Positions 35,404-44,090 are shown, counted from the first letter of the stretch. The stretch is DNA of 64,000 bases from Pseudoalteromonas luteoviolacea NCIMB 1944 (GCF_001625565.1 NZ_AUXS01000097.1:62001-126000), one strand, 5' to 3'. Made by a program: numbers and translations. The notes: generated by a model from the letters alone, not told the origin.

Positions 35404-37326
35404 ATGAGTGAAGCAAATTCAACAATAGAGCAAATAACACCTGAGCAGGCAGTTCAAAACTCAAACCATGGTAAATATGATGCAGTGATCATCGGCTCAG
35501 GGATAAGCGGTGCAATTGCCGCCAAAGAACTTACCGCCAAAGGCTTTCAAGTTTTAGTGCTTGAAGCTGCACCGGCAAAAAGCCTAAGTTATGACGGCTT
35601 TAAGCAGTATCTCTCAAATTATTATGCCAATGCCTCAAAAGATAATAATGCGCCGTACCCGGCAAACCCGAATGCACCGATGCCTAGATCGACAGATGTC
35701 AGCAAGCTCTATTTGGGGCAGACTAATTCAAAGGGCTATATGGTGCAAAGCGGACCATTAGCGCTCGACAGCACATATACGCGGGTTACTGGCGGCACAA
35801 CGATGCACTGGGAGGCCAAGATCCTGCGCATGTTACCAGATGATTTCGCTATTAAAACCAAGTATGGCGTAGGACTAGATTGGCCAATTAAGTATGACGA
35901 TTTAATGCCCTATTACCGTATGGCTGAGCGTGAAATAGGTGTGTCGGCCAACGTGGAAGAGCAGGGGTTTTACGGTATTAAGTATGAAAAAGGCTACGTA
36001 TATCCGATGTACGGGTTACCGCCATCTTACCTAGATCAGGTGGTAGCAAAGGGCATTGATGGTGCAGAGTTTGAGCTGTTTGGGGAGACTCACACGGTAA
36101 AAGTTAGACCCTTTCCACAAGGTCGAAATGGCATTCCAAATGAGCGCTATCAAAGTGGTTCAGGGTTTACGCCTGTCGGCGCAGTTGGCGCGGTGCAAGT
36201 TGAACAAGGAGGTCGTTGCCAAGGGAATAACAATTGTGTTCCTATTTGCCCGGTTCAAGCTAAGTATGATGCACGTAAAACATTATTTGATGCGGCAAAA
36301 ACAGGCAAAATGGATTTTTTGCCCCAAGCAGTCGCCAGTAAGGTGGTCGTAAGAAAGCATGACAACAAAATAAGCCACATTGAGTTTAAACATTATACAA
36401 AAACAAGTTCACCTGAGCACACGCTTGGTCAGGTTTGTGCAAAAACTTTTATCTTAGCGACCAATGCGGTGGAAAATGCACGACTGATGTTGGCTTCAGG
36501 CCTGCCCAGTTCAAGTGGATTGATGGGGAAAAATTTAATGGACCATACCTATCTACTTGCTTGGGGGTTGCTGCCAGAAGCCGCCGGTACTATGCGAGGT
36601 ACGAAGTGTACTTCAGGTATCGCAGATTTCAGATATGGTGAAAGCCGCGCTAAACAAGCCCCATTTGGTGTCGACATTCACAATGACGGCTGGGGCTGGG
36701 CAACAGGTTCACCTTTCTCTGACATCGAAACCTTGGTCGATACGCAAAATAAATTTGGCAAGGAGCTTCGTCAAAGTACCGTTGACAGAATATCCAATCA
36801 GTTATTGTTTGCCTATATGGTTGAGCAAGCAGCAGATGAAAGTAATCGGATCACAGTCGATCCAGAATACAAAGATGCGCTCGGTAATATGCGGCCCATC
36901 GTTAACTACAATTTGTCTGATTATTCAAAGGCAGGCATTGCATATGCACGTGAAACTTCAAAAGTATTCTTTCAGCGCTTAGGTGCACAGGATTTTTCTA
37001 GTTATTCATTACTTGACTATGGTTCCTTTCAATATCAAGGAGAGAGCTATTACTTCCGAGGCGGCAATCATTTTTCAGGTACACATGTTATGGGGACAAG
37101 CTCGGCAAATTCAGTTGTGAATGAGCACCAGCAATCTTGGGATCACAGTAATTTATATCTTATCGGTTCTGGCAGTATGCCCAGCATTGGCACGTCAAAT
37201 ACCACACTAACGCTCGCAGCGCTGTGCTTCAAAACGATGGAATATATAGTTGCGGAACTAGGCAGTTATCAAGTGGATGTGGTGTCTGATACGACGTTTA
37301 AAACTGTGAAAGGAGCCAGTCAATGA
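35404..37326 (+). CDS. GMC-family FAD-dependent sugar/alcohol dehydrogenase, large subunit
   Basis: The protein has 640 residues. The FAD-binding motif VIIGSGISGAIAAKELTAKG lies at about 28-47. GGTTMHWEAKILR is the GMC FAD loop, and the C-terminal HFSGTHVMGTS and IGTSNTTLTLAAL hold the active-site His region. RCQGNNNCVPICPVQAKYD is a Cys motif seen in gluconate- and fructose-dehydrogenase-type flavoproteins. No Tat or Sec signal is present, unlike most membrane-bound relatives. It overlaps the next gene by four bases. With the small subunit at 38474 it probably oxidises a sugar or cyclitol hydroxyl; the substrate is not known. Confidence 0.85.
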   Translation: MSEANSTIEQITPEQAVQNSNHGKYDAVIIGSGISGAIAAKELTAKGFQVLVLEAAPAKSLSYDGFKQYLSNYYANASKDNNAPYPANPNAPMPRSTDVSKLYLGQTNSKGYMVQSGPLALDSTYTRVTGGTTMHWEAKILRMLPDDFAIKTKYGVGLDWPIKYDDLMPYYRMAEREIGVSANVEEQGFYGIKYEKGYVYPMYGLPPSYLDQVVAKGIDGAEFELFGETHTVKVRPFPQGRNGIPNERYQSGSGFTPVGAVGAVQVEQGGRCQGNNNCVPICPVQAKYDARKTLFDAAKTGKMDFLPQAVASKVVVRKHDNKISHIEFKHYTKTSSPEHTLGQVCAKTFILATNAVENARLMLASGLPSSSGLMGKNLMDHTYLLAWGLLPEAAGTMRGTKCTSGIADFRYGESRAKQAPFGVDIHNDGWGWATGSPFSDIETLVDTQNKFGKELRQSTVDRISNQLLFAYMVEQAADESNRITVDPEYKDALGNMRPIVNYNLSDYSKAGIAYARETSKVFFQRLGAQDFSSYSLLDYGSFQYQGESYYFRGGNHFSGTHVMGTSSANSVVNEHQQSWDHSNLYLIGSGSMPSIGTSNTTLTLAALCFKTMEYIVAELGSYQVDVVSDTTFKTVKGASQ

Positions 37327-38477
37327 GCGAGCGCATAGTAAACACAATCGAAGATTTATACCAAATGCTTGATGCTGCTATTCAATTAGAGCATGCGACA
37401 ATACCACCTTATTTGACCGCGCTTTACAGTATTTACCCAGAGACAAACATAGAAGCAGCTGCGACCATTCGCGCAGTGCTTGTTGAAGAAATGCTGCACA
37501 TGACGCTGTCCGCTAATGTGCTAAATGCACTTGGACGGCATCCCAATTTACTCAGCGACGGGTTTGTTCCGGCGTTTCCAACCTATTTGCCTGATGGCGA
37601 ACGCGACTTCCAAGTTTCGATTAGCTGTTTCTCAGCTGACACGCTAGAGACGTTTTTGAAAATTGAGCGGCCGGGGATGCTTCAGCAAAACACGCAAAGT
37701 GGGGGACCTAAAGGGTGTGTTACCAGAGCGGACCACAGCAAATTTAACCTCGATGCAATTAAGCCACTGAAGTCTTCGACATATAGTTTTTACAGTATTG
37801 GTGACTTTTATGATGCCATCATAGAAGGCATAAAGTTTTTAGAAGCACAGGCCAATGAATGCGGAGAAACCATATTTATTGGAGATCCCAAGTTTCAAGT
37901 ATCTAACAAATACTATTACTCAGGTGGGGGCAGTGTCGTTGAAGTCACGGATAAAGCTTCAGCTATCAGAGCCCTAGAGCTGGTTATCGAGCAAGGTGAA
38001 GGGCTGTCAAAAGAGATTTTTGACTCTGAAGGAGAGATCTCCCACTACTACCGATTTGAACAACTCAAATTCGGTCGCTATTACCAACTTGGGGATGAAC
38101 CGGGCAAGCCGACAGGGCCTAAGTTTGATGTGGACTATGACAAGGTCTATCCAATAAAGTCGAATCCTAAGCTAGCTGATTTACCTGACAATTCAGCATT
38201 ATTAAAGGCAGCACAAGACTTCAATCAAAATTATAGAAAGTTTTTGGTGACTATTAATGCAGCGTTTAGCGGTCAGCAAAACCTATTGCTCGGCGCAGTA
38301 TGTGGCATGTTTAAATTAAAAGAGTATGCCAGTCAATTGATCCGCAACCCGATACCAACTAATCCGCAATTGCACGCCGGCCCCACTTTTGAAATTGAAG
38401 AGGGCAGGGTAGGCAGTACCAGCAGATCGCAAACAGTAACTCAGGGAAATCATGAGCGTAAGGAAGCCGTGCAATGA
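37323..38477 (+). CDS. Ferritin-like protein (VioB-type iminophenyl-pyruvate dimer synthase domain)
   Basis: The protein has 384 residues. The N-terminal region DLYQMLDAAIQLEHATIPPYLTALYSI and AAATIRAVLVEEMLHMTLSANVLNALG is the ferritin-like domain also found in VioB, with Glu and His residues placed for a metal site. The C-terminal 200 residues are not recognised. It overlaps the GMC gene (ATGA) and the next gene (ATGA), so the three are translationally coupled. In violacein synthesis the related domain couples imino acids, but there are no other violacein genes here. A role as an oxygen- or iron-handling partner of the GMC enzyme is an inference. Confidence 0.75.
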   Translation: MSERIVNTIEDLYQMLDAAIQLEHATIPPYLTALYSIYPETNIEAAATIRAVLVEEMLHMTLSANVLNALGRHPNLLSDGFVPAFPTYLPDGERDFQVSISCFSADTLETFLKIERPGMLQQNTQSGGPKGCVTRADHSKFNLDAIKPLKSSTYSFYSIGDFYDAIIEGIKFLEAQANECGETIFIGDPKFQVSNKYYYSGGGSVVEVTDKASAIRALELVIEQGEGLSKEIFDSEGEISHYYRFEQLKFGRYYQLGDEPGKPTGPKFDVDYDKVYPIKSNPKLADLPDNSALLKAAQDFNQNYRKFLVTINAAFSGQQNLLLGAVCGMFKLKEYASQLIRNPIPTNPQLHAGPTFEIEEGRVGSTSRSQTVTQGNHERKEAVQ

Positions 38478-38977
38478 ATAATCAACAGCACCAAGTTAAT
38501 CAATTTACGGAATTATCGGGCGCGCTGACAGACTTCAATACATTTGCGTTGCATGGTACGGGTCAAGTGCAAAATTACTTCCAAACACTCAACGATATTG
38601 TCGGCAAGGATATCGTTGAACAATTACTAAATGTATTTGAAGTTGTTTATAAGAGTGCGTGTGACGAACAGATGTTTAACACGAGCATTAGAAAGCAAAT
38701 TTTGGGTGATGTGAAGTTGGGTCCGATTGCGCGCAACATCATTAAACTTTGGTATACGGGAACTTGGTATCAGTTGCCTCATGTTTGGCGTGAAAGCTTT
38801 GGTAAAAGTGAGCATGACGTTACTTTTTTCGTTAGTTCGGCAGCGTACACAGAAGGGTTATTGTGGCAGGCCATAGATGCTAATCCATCAGGTGCCAAGG
38901 GGCCAGGGTATGGTTCGTGGAGTGACGCGCCCAGGATCAACTTCGACAATAGCTGGCAGTTTGTAAGGCAGCACTAG
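38474..38977 (+). CDS. FAD-sorbitol-dehydrogenase-type small subunit
   Basis: The protein has 167 residues. ARNIIKLWYTGTWYQLP and the C-terminal YTEGLLWQAIDANPSGAKGPGYGSW resemble the small subunit of membrane-bound sugar/polyol dehydrogenases (FAD-SLDH family), where an LWYTG segment is typical. Those relatives usually carry a twin-arginine signal that exports the whole complex; this one starts MNNQQHQVNQF and has none. The complex therefore probably stays in the cytoplasm. It overlaps the ferritin-like gene by four bases. Confidence 0.68.
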   Translation: MNNQQHQVNQFTELSGALTDFNTFALHGTGQVQNYFQTLNDIVGKDIVEQLLNVFEVVYKSACDEQMFNTSIRKQILGDVKLGPIARNIIKLWYTGTWYQLPHVWRESFGKSEHDVTFFVSSAAYTEGLLWQAIDANPSGAKGPGYGSWSDAPRINFDNSWQFVRQH

Positions 38978-39036
38978 TTTAAATCTGCATAAATGTAAGT
39001 GCTTACTTCGTTTATGTCATCAACAGGATGTGTAAA

Positions 39037-39954
39037 ATGAGCAGACAAACAATGTTTCCAAAGGGTGCGGTAAAGTTTGGTATTACTCCAACTGGGTGGG
39101 TCAATGACGATTTTTTAGATATCGATATCGGCATCCCATTTGAGCAAATCGTCAGTGAGATGGCGCTGGCGGGGTTTGAAGGATGTAGTCGAGGGCATAA
39201 GTATCCAAGCGATACTGCTACCTTAAAGCGTGCGCTAGATATGCGCGGATTGGTAATATCAGAGCCGTGGGTAAGCACTTACTTCACTATAAATGATATG
39301 AAAGAGCAGACGTTTAAGAGTTTTGAGCAAGAAATTCAGTTTTTAAAAGAAATGCAAAGTGGTGATTTGGTATTGGCTGAACTTGGCGGCTCATCTCATC
39401 AGCAGCCTATTGCTTTGGTCCCTAATGCGCCCAAATTCAGTGATGAGCATTGGCGTAAGTTGGCCGACGGCCTAAATGAGTTAGGCCATAAAGCCAATTG
39501 TCATGGTGTCAAAATGTGTTATCACCACCACATGGGAACAGGCGTAATGACAATGGATGAAATAGCGCGCTTTGCTGAGCTCACAGACCCTGACTGTGTT
39601 CATTTTTGTTTGGATACAGGTCACTTGTTTTTTGCAGGTGGCGACAATTTAGAGTTTATTAGGCTTTATGGTGATCGGATCAGGCATGTCCATTTGAAAA
39701 ATATTCGCAAAGAGGTAATGGATTACAGCTTAGCGAACGACTTGTCATTTAAAGAAGCGATTTTAAAAGGTGTATTCACAGTACCAGGGGATCCTGCAGG
39801 TTGTTTGGATTTTAAAGAAATCCTGCAAGCGCTTGCTGATAAACAGTTTGAAGGTTGGCTCATTGTTGAGGCAGAGCAGAACCCTGCTGTTGCAACTCCG
39901 CTGCTGTATGCACAAATGGCACGTAAATACCTCGAGGAAGTGACGGGTCTTTGA
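39037..39954 (+). CDS. iolE: Myo-inosose-2 dehydratase-like TIM-barrel enzyme
   Basis: IolE removes water from 2-keto-myo-inositol in inositol breakdown. The opening KFGITPTGWVNDD, EQIVSEMALAGFEGCSRGHKYP, VKMCYHHHMGTGVMT, CLDTGHLFFAGGD, RHVHLKNIRKEV, GVFTVPGD and GWLIVEAEQNP follow IolE through its whole length, including the metal-binding Asp, His and Glu. The start at 39037 has AGGA eight bases upstream; the upstream ATG at 39028 has no room for a ribosome site. The protein has 305 residues. Other iol genes (iolG, iolD, iolB, iolC) are absent, so it may act on a keto-cyclitol or keto-sugar made by the GMC enzyme upstream. Confidence 0.83.
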   Translation: MSRQTMFPKGAVKFGITPTGWVNDDFLDIDIGIPFEQIVSEMALAGFEGCSRGHKYPSDTATLKRALDMRGLVISEPWVSTYFTINDMKEQTFKSFEQEIQFLKEMQSGDLVLAELGGSSHQQPIALVPNAPKFSDEHWRKLADGLNELGHKANCHGVKMCYHHHMGTGVMTMDEIARFAELTDPDCVHFCLDTGHLFFAGGDNLEFIRLYGDRIRHVHLKNIRKEVMDYSLANDLSFKEAILKGVFTVPGDPAGCLDFKEILQALADKQFEGWLIVEAEQNPAVATPLLYAQMARKYLEEVTGL

Positions 39955-39970
39955 ACAAAGGGGTGAGCAA

Positions 39971-41005
39971 ATGCAGCACAACACAGATATGTACTTCAGC
40001 TTCTTTATGTTTGGTTCAAACTTCTCAATAGAAGATGATGCATTTTTAGATCAAGCCATGACACACATTCGTAGGTTGGTTGAAATGGGTTACACGGGGT
40101 TTGAGTTTCACCCTGGCCGTGAAGATACGACTGCTTATGCATTCTCGACTTATGAAGCGGAACTCAATGCCTATAAAGCGTTTAGAAAACGCATGGACGA
40201 AGAGGGGTTCGCTCATATTAAAGTTGCAACAAATGTGGGGGCAACGACACAGTGCGATCCGAGTTCTGCGGATCCAGCAGTACGTCGTGCCGGAATTGAA
40301 TACCTGAAATCTCGTGTCGACATAACAGCCGCACTCGGTGGTGAAATCATGATGGGACCCATGGTTATCCCCTATGGTGGATTTGTTTTTAAAGCGCCTA
40401 ATGGTGAAGCAGTATGGAGTGATGACCTGCAAGATGAATTGGCTGTGCGTTATAAAACGGCACAACAGAGCTTTACTGAATTAGGCCAATATGCATCTTC
40501 AAAAGGGGTAAAGTTGGCAATTGAACCGATAAGTCATTGGGAGACGCCCGGGCCTAATAAATTGGCCCAATTGATCTCTTTCTTAGATGGAATTGATGAT
40601 CCGACAGTAGGTGTGGTGCTTGATAGCGCCCAAGAGACTTTAGATGGAGATGGCCCAGAGGTGTTTGCACAGCAAATTAACTATATTGCCGATCAAGGTC
40701 GCCTGCACTATGCGCAAGCGTCTCCACCAGATAGAGGTGATTTGGTAACTTGCTGGTTGCCATGGGAAGAGATGTTTACTCCTATTTTATCGCGATTTAA
40801 TGGTCCCATTGCAGTAGAGATTTTTAATGCTGTAGGTGCATTTGATCAAGGACTTCGATTGACTAGACGAAAGTTTTGGATACCTGAAGTTGATCAGCCT
40901 AATCAATACCCGGATGCCTATCAAATCGCAAAACAAGCATTTGATTTTACGCAAAGTAAGCTAGAGAATATCCGCAAAAAATTGAATTTAAATCAGTGTA
41001 AATAA
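39971..41005 (+). CDS. Sugar 3-epimerase / sugar isomerase-like TIM barrel
   Basis: The protein has 344 residues and belongs to the AP-endonuclease-2-like sugar isomerases. The candidate metal ligands, in family order, are the Glu in LAIEPISHWE, the Asp in GVVLDSAQE, the His in LHYAQASPPDRGD and the Glu in IAVEIFN. This set matches D-tagatose/D-psicose 3-epimerases. Length is slightly above the usual 290-300 because of a long C-terminal tail. It starts 16 bases after iolE and is followed by a strong terminator, so it ends the operon. The substrate is unknown. Confidence 0.78.
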   Translation: MQHNTDMYFSFFMFGSNFSIEDDAFLDQAMTHIRRLVEMGYTGFEFHPGREDTTAYAFSTYEAELNAYKAFRKRMDEEGFAHIKVATNVGATTQCDPSSADPAVRRAGIEYLKSRVDITAALGGEIMMGPMVIPYGGFVFKAPNGEAVWSDDLQDELAVRYKTAQQSFTELGQYASSKGVKLAIEPISHWETPGPNKLAQLISFLDGIDDPTVGVVLDSAQETLDGDGPEVFAQQINYIADQGRLHYAQASPPDRGDLVTCWLPWEEMFTPILSRFNGPIAVEIFNAVGAFDQGLRLTRRKFWIPEVDQPNQYPDAYQIAKQAFDFTQSKLENIRKKLNLNQCK

Positions 41006-41040
41006 GATCGCTCAGGCTTTAAGTTTATTTGCCAATTAGT

Positions 41041-41070
41041 AGAAGTGACAATTTACGTCACTTCTTTTTT
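41041..41070 (+). terminator. Terminator of the GMC-IolE-epimerase operon
   Basis: AGAAGTGAC, a seven-base loop and GTCACTTCT form a nine-pair stem continuing into a T-run. Confidence 0.92.
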
Positions 41071-41076
41071 ATCGAC

Positions 41077-41259
41077 TTAACAAAAGTCTCTTGTCGGTTT
41101 CGTTGGTGGAATGGTACAGCAGTCATCGACCGATAGCGTAATGCACATGGTGGCTGAAGCGCCGCCTCCTACAGCAGGTGTGTTAGCTTGTGCTAAACCT
41201 TTGTCTTTAAGTGATAGTGTTTTTAACTTAGATTTTTTAAGTTTTATATTCTTCATCAT
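41077..41259 (-). CDS. Lanthipeptide-like RiPP precursor peptide
   Basis: This 60-residue peptide starts at ATG 41259 or, more likely, ATG 41256, where AGGAG lies seven bases upstream. The N-terminal half is a Lys/Leu leader (KNIKLKKSKLKTLSLKDKG) of the type seen in class I lanthipeptide and GG-type natural product precursors of Bacteroidota and Pseudoalteromonas. A Gly run (VGGGA) at about 31-35 could mark the cleavage site. The last 25 residues hold four Cys and seven Ser/Thr (MCITLSVDDCCTIPPTKP), a composition suited to thioether rings. No LanB, LanC or exporter gene lies in this window, so modification is not proven. Confidence 0.6.
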   Translation of the reverse strand: MMKNIKLKKSKLKTLSLKDKGLAQANTPAVGGGASATMCITLSVDDCCTIPPTKPTRDFC

Positions 41260-41439
41260 ATAACTCCTTTATGAATGTCAGCCACAATGCTGAGAATCAA
41301 AATTACCATAAAATTTTAAATTTAGAATAAATTATCCCTATGTTTACGTGGGAAATACTGTTTTATTTGATTTGAAGCATAAAATAGCGTTTTGGGGAGC
41401 GAATTCAGAAGTGGAAAAGGTATTGTTATATGTCCAAAT

Positions 41440-41525
41440 TGTATTAGCGAAATGAATGAGCGAGAGTAAGCGACGCCCGCGATGGGGCGGCGCAAGGTTG
41501 GGCGACGCAGATAGCGTCAAACCCA
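41440..41525. repeat. GC-rich island, possible dispersed repeat unit
   Basis: A block much richer in GC than its surroundings contains short inverted elements, GACGCAGATAGCGTC and GCGACGCCC paired with GGGCGACGC. It ends next to the stop of the fibrinogen-like gene. It opens a minus-strand frame of low-complexity residues that does not look like a real protein. Only one copy is in this window, so its repeat nature is an inference. Confidence 0.3.
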
Positions 41526-41530
41526 CTGTG

Positions 41531-42550
41531 TTATCTCATCCAAAGTAGTGCCCATTGAGACCCATTGGGTTCTTTGCCGTAACTACAAATCGAGGATCCT
41601 GAGGAGTGTGGTTTATAGGTGCCTCGTGCAACCCAACAATATGGTGCAAGAATATCACCTTGCCAACCTACGGTAGAGTCGGCGACGTTGCCACCCAGGT
41701 AAGCCGTGCCAACACATCCCTCATAAACGGTTGCACCAGGTTCCAATGATGTTGTACAGCTTGGTTTATCAGAGTTTTTAGGCATTTTTTCAACACGATC
41801 TGACGCGCCCCAGTTGTAACGAACCAGTTCTAGTTCTCTTGCTGTAAAGTTCTGGCCATAGACGCTGTAGCCATCCGTGCAATTTGTTGTTGAGCAACTA
41901 ACTTGCTCTTTTGCGTCAGAGAAAACGCTCAAGTCACCTTTATAAAGCCACAGTTTTGTTACATTGTTTGGGTCGGTTTCAGGAGTATTACCATACTCTT
42001 CAATGCGGTGTATGCCACCTGGCTGTAGGCGTGGATAGCTACCAACTAGCGTCCATCCGCCACCATCTCTGGTCATATCACAATACACACTTAACTTTTC
42101 ACCAGTATAAGTACTTATCTCATAAACACCATCACCTTGACTAAGTCCTGCATCAAGGATATCTCGACAACTTGTCACAGTATTTGGTTGTAGTGCAGTT
42201 AAGGTCCAGTCACCTTTGCTGCCATTTGCGGCAAACCAAGTTCCACTATAAGTCCCTTGAGCATCTACATTACCTAAAAAGTACTGAGTATTTGAAGGCA
42301 CTTTATTTGATAGTTTGAAATCAATAATATTGCCGCCTTGCGCGGTTTTTCCTGATAGGAATTGAGCACTAGTATGCGCCATAAAATGGGATTTATCCCC
42401 TAACAATGTGACCTCTTGCGTTGAGCCTGATTCAATAACACCGTTATGTATGTTATCAGTTGTGAGAACATAATTGCCCTCAATTGTCTGATTGGCAAAA
42501 ACAAAGTGGCTTGCTAACAAGGAAGTTACAGAGAGTACGAGTAATTTCAT
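41531..42550 (-). CDS. Secreted protein with a fibrinogen-like C-terminal domain
   Basis: This 339-residue exported protein has a signal peptide (KLLVLSVTSLLASHFVFA). An N-terminal 110-residue region is beta-rich and unrecognised. From about residue 135 comes a fibrinogen-related start: SCRDILDAGLSQGDGVYEI followed by VYCDMTRDGGGWTLVGSYP, the hallmark of fibrinogen-like domains. The rest is Cys-rich (eight or more Cys), consistent with disulphides outside the cytoplasm. Bacterial fibrinogen-like proteins are uncharacterised lectin-like or adhesion proteins. It is separate from its neighbours. Confidence 0.72.
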   Translation of the reverse strand: MKLLVLSVTSLLASHFVFANQTIEGNYVLTTDNIHNGVIESGSTQEVTLLGDKSHFMAHTSAQFLSGKTAQGGNIIDFKLSNKVPSNTQYFLGNVDAQGTYSGTWFAANGSKGDWTLTALQPNTVTSCRDILDAGLSQGDGVYEISTYTGEKLSVYCDMTRDGGGWTLVGSYPRLQPGGIHRIEEYGNTPETDPNNVTKLWLYKGDLSVFSDAKEQVSCSTTNCTDGYSVYGQNFTARELELVRYNWGASDRVEKMPKNSDKPSCTTSLEPGATVYEGCVGTAYLGGNVADSTVGWQGDILAPYCWVARGTYKPHSSGSSICSYGKEPNGSQWALLWMR

Positions 42551-42703
42551 ATTTGTCCTTTAGGAATGACTGGTGTTAAAAATGGAGTCGGGCGGTGTAC
42601 GACCACTTTCTGCTTTAACCATAATGATCTGCTGTGGCTTTTGTTCTGTACCGCAGTCTCATTTTTGAATGATATATTACTTATCTAGAAATTAATTAAT
42701 AAT

Positions 42704-43498
42704 CTATCTTTTGTGCTCTTTTTCAGCTTGCATGTTTTTTTTCGCGGAAAACTCGCCCTCCAGCATACGTTGCCACTGTTTTTGCAATTCACCCGAGTTT
42801 TTTAACTTTTTTAAGCCTCGATTAAAACTATCTTTGGTTGCTGTACTGCCCTCTCTTACCTTTGGAAAAAGGATGTGTGCTTGGTATTCTAGAAAAGGTT
42901 TGGGGTGAACTTGAATTTTGCTAGCCTGTTGTTGAGAAAAGTGTTGCTTGAGTAATGTTTGCATCGCTATTTCACTAAGTACGACCAAATCAACGCGTTC
43001 GTTAAGTAGCATATTTAAACTGAGTTGATCATTGCTCACCATTATGACATCCAAATCATCTTGAACAATGGCTTGATGGAACTCGGGGACATATTCATAA
43101 CCGAGTATTGCGCCAATACGGTATGGTTGTAAGTCTCGAATTGTCTGCCATTTAGGGAGAGGTGTCTCTTTTCTAAAATAAAGTTTTAGTGTGCCTTGAT
43201 AAACATGATCGCTGCAGTAGAAGTCTTGTTGATATTGCGGTTCACAAACCCAATAAGATGCCATTTCAAATTGTCCCAGCTTTGCGGATTGAAAACTTCG
43301 TTTCCAAGGTAAGTATACAAACTCAACCTGTATTCCCTGTGTAGCCATAGCAAGACGAATAATGTGATTGACGAACCCGTCGTCGATTAATTGGTTGCCA
43401 GTAAATGGAGGGTAGTTGCCAGTTGCAACGCGAAGGGGTTTATCGCTTGATATAACCTGAAAAGACAAAAAAACCAATAAAACATAGCGTTTGAACAT
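42704..43498 (-). CDS. Periplasmic solute-binding protein (SBP family 3-like)
   Basis: The protein has 264 residues. A short signal peptide (FKRYVLLVFLSFQVISS) is followed by LRVATGNYPPFTGNQLIDDGFVNHIIRLAM. The latter is the common start of amino-acid-type binding proteins, and the domain continues with QVEFVYLPWKRSFQSAKLG. No ABC permease genes are adjacent. Such orphan members are frequent in Alteromonadales and may bind polar amino acids or feed a sensor. The C-terminus is highly charged and helical. The ligand is unknown. Confidence 0.8.
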   Translation of the reverse strand: MFKRYVLLVFLSFQVISSDKPLRVATGNYPPFTGNQLIDDGFVNHIIRLAMATQGIQVEFVYLPWKRSFQSAKLGQFEMASYWVCEPQYQQDFYCSDHVYQGTLKLYFRKETPLPKWQTIRDLQPYRIGAILGYEYVPEFHQAIVQDDLDVIMVSNDQLSLNMLLNERVDLVVLSEIAMQTLLKQHFSQQQASKIQVHPKPFLEYQAHILFPKVREGSTATKDSFNRGLKKLKNSGELQKQWQRMLEGEFSAKKNMQAEKEHKR

Positions 43499-44057
43499 AA
43501 GGGTAGCTCAAAAAATAACCTTTATATATCTATGCAAGTTTAGTTCATAACTATGATGTGAAGATCATAAGCTAATTATAAACAAGTCAAATGTTGTGAT
43601 TAAAAAATCGTCTTAATCAGCACACTGCTAATTGTGGAGGTAATTTAAGTTTATGAAAAATATCTTCTTTTATATTTATAAAACTATGATGTATGTTTTC
43701 TACGGACATACCTCTCGTACTTGGAGGTTGGGAAAGAAGACAGGAAATTGGACCACGTTATGCAATGTAGTGTCATCCCATGAGAGAGGTTAAGAAAGTT
43801 AACCACAGCCTATTAACAAAATCTGTGGATAGAAATGGCTCTTTTGGTGCGAAGTGCATCGTTCTATCGAAGAGCGTTAATTCATTAATTTCATTTTTTT
43901 CAGGTTGTTGAGCACGCTAAGGCGTTTTTTCGTCATAAACAATGGATATCGGCTTTTCGGTCGGGTTTGGATTGTGGCGAGGTAGAGTTTTAGCTTTATT
44001 TCTGTTTTCTAGGTCGACCTTATTGAAACAATGGTTCAATCAGGTAAGTGTTTAAAG
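43499..44057. other. Long intergenic region; possible small ORF and hairpin
   Basis: About 560 AT-rich bases. A 46-codon plus-strand frame (ATG 43653, TAA 43791) follows a GGAGG placed 12 bases upstream; it is listed separately. ACGCTAAGGCGTTTTTTC at about 43916-43933 is a small terminator-like hairpin on the plus strand. Together these could bound a small transcript. No other feature was seen. Confidence 0.35.
43653..43793 (+). CDS. Possible small basic protein (46 residues)
   Basis: The frame encodes a short peptide with an aromatic, hydrophobic N-terminus (MKNIFFYIYKTMMYVF) and a basic C-terminal half. GGAGG lies 12 bases before the ATG, further than ideal. A hairpin with a T-run follows 120 bases later. 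No family is recognised, and chance occurrence in AT-rich sequence cannot be excluded. Confidence 0.25.
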   Translation: MKNIFFYIYKTMMYVFYGHTSRTWRLGKKTGNWTTLCNVVSSHERG

Positions 44058-44082
44058 TAGAGCATGCACTGGCATGCTCTAC
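44058..44082. terminator. Hairpin after the 44.1-46.7 kb gene pair
   Basis: GTAGAGCATGC, a short loop and GCATGCTCTAC form an 11-pair stem eight bases past the lipoprotein stop (minus strand), followed there by TTTA. It is a probable terminator of that operon. Confidence 0.7.
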
Positions 44083-44090
44083 TATCAGTG

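Noticed and set aside
37323..38477. Violacein biosynthesis (VioB-like domain)
   Set aside because: Only the ferritin-like domain is shared. VioA, VioC, VioD and VioE genes are absent and the protein is far shorter than VioB.
41344..41526. Minus-strand 60-codon frame in the GC-rich island
   Set aside because: Its residues simply mirror the GC-rich repeat; there is no ribosome site and no domain.
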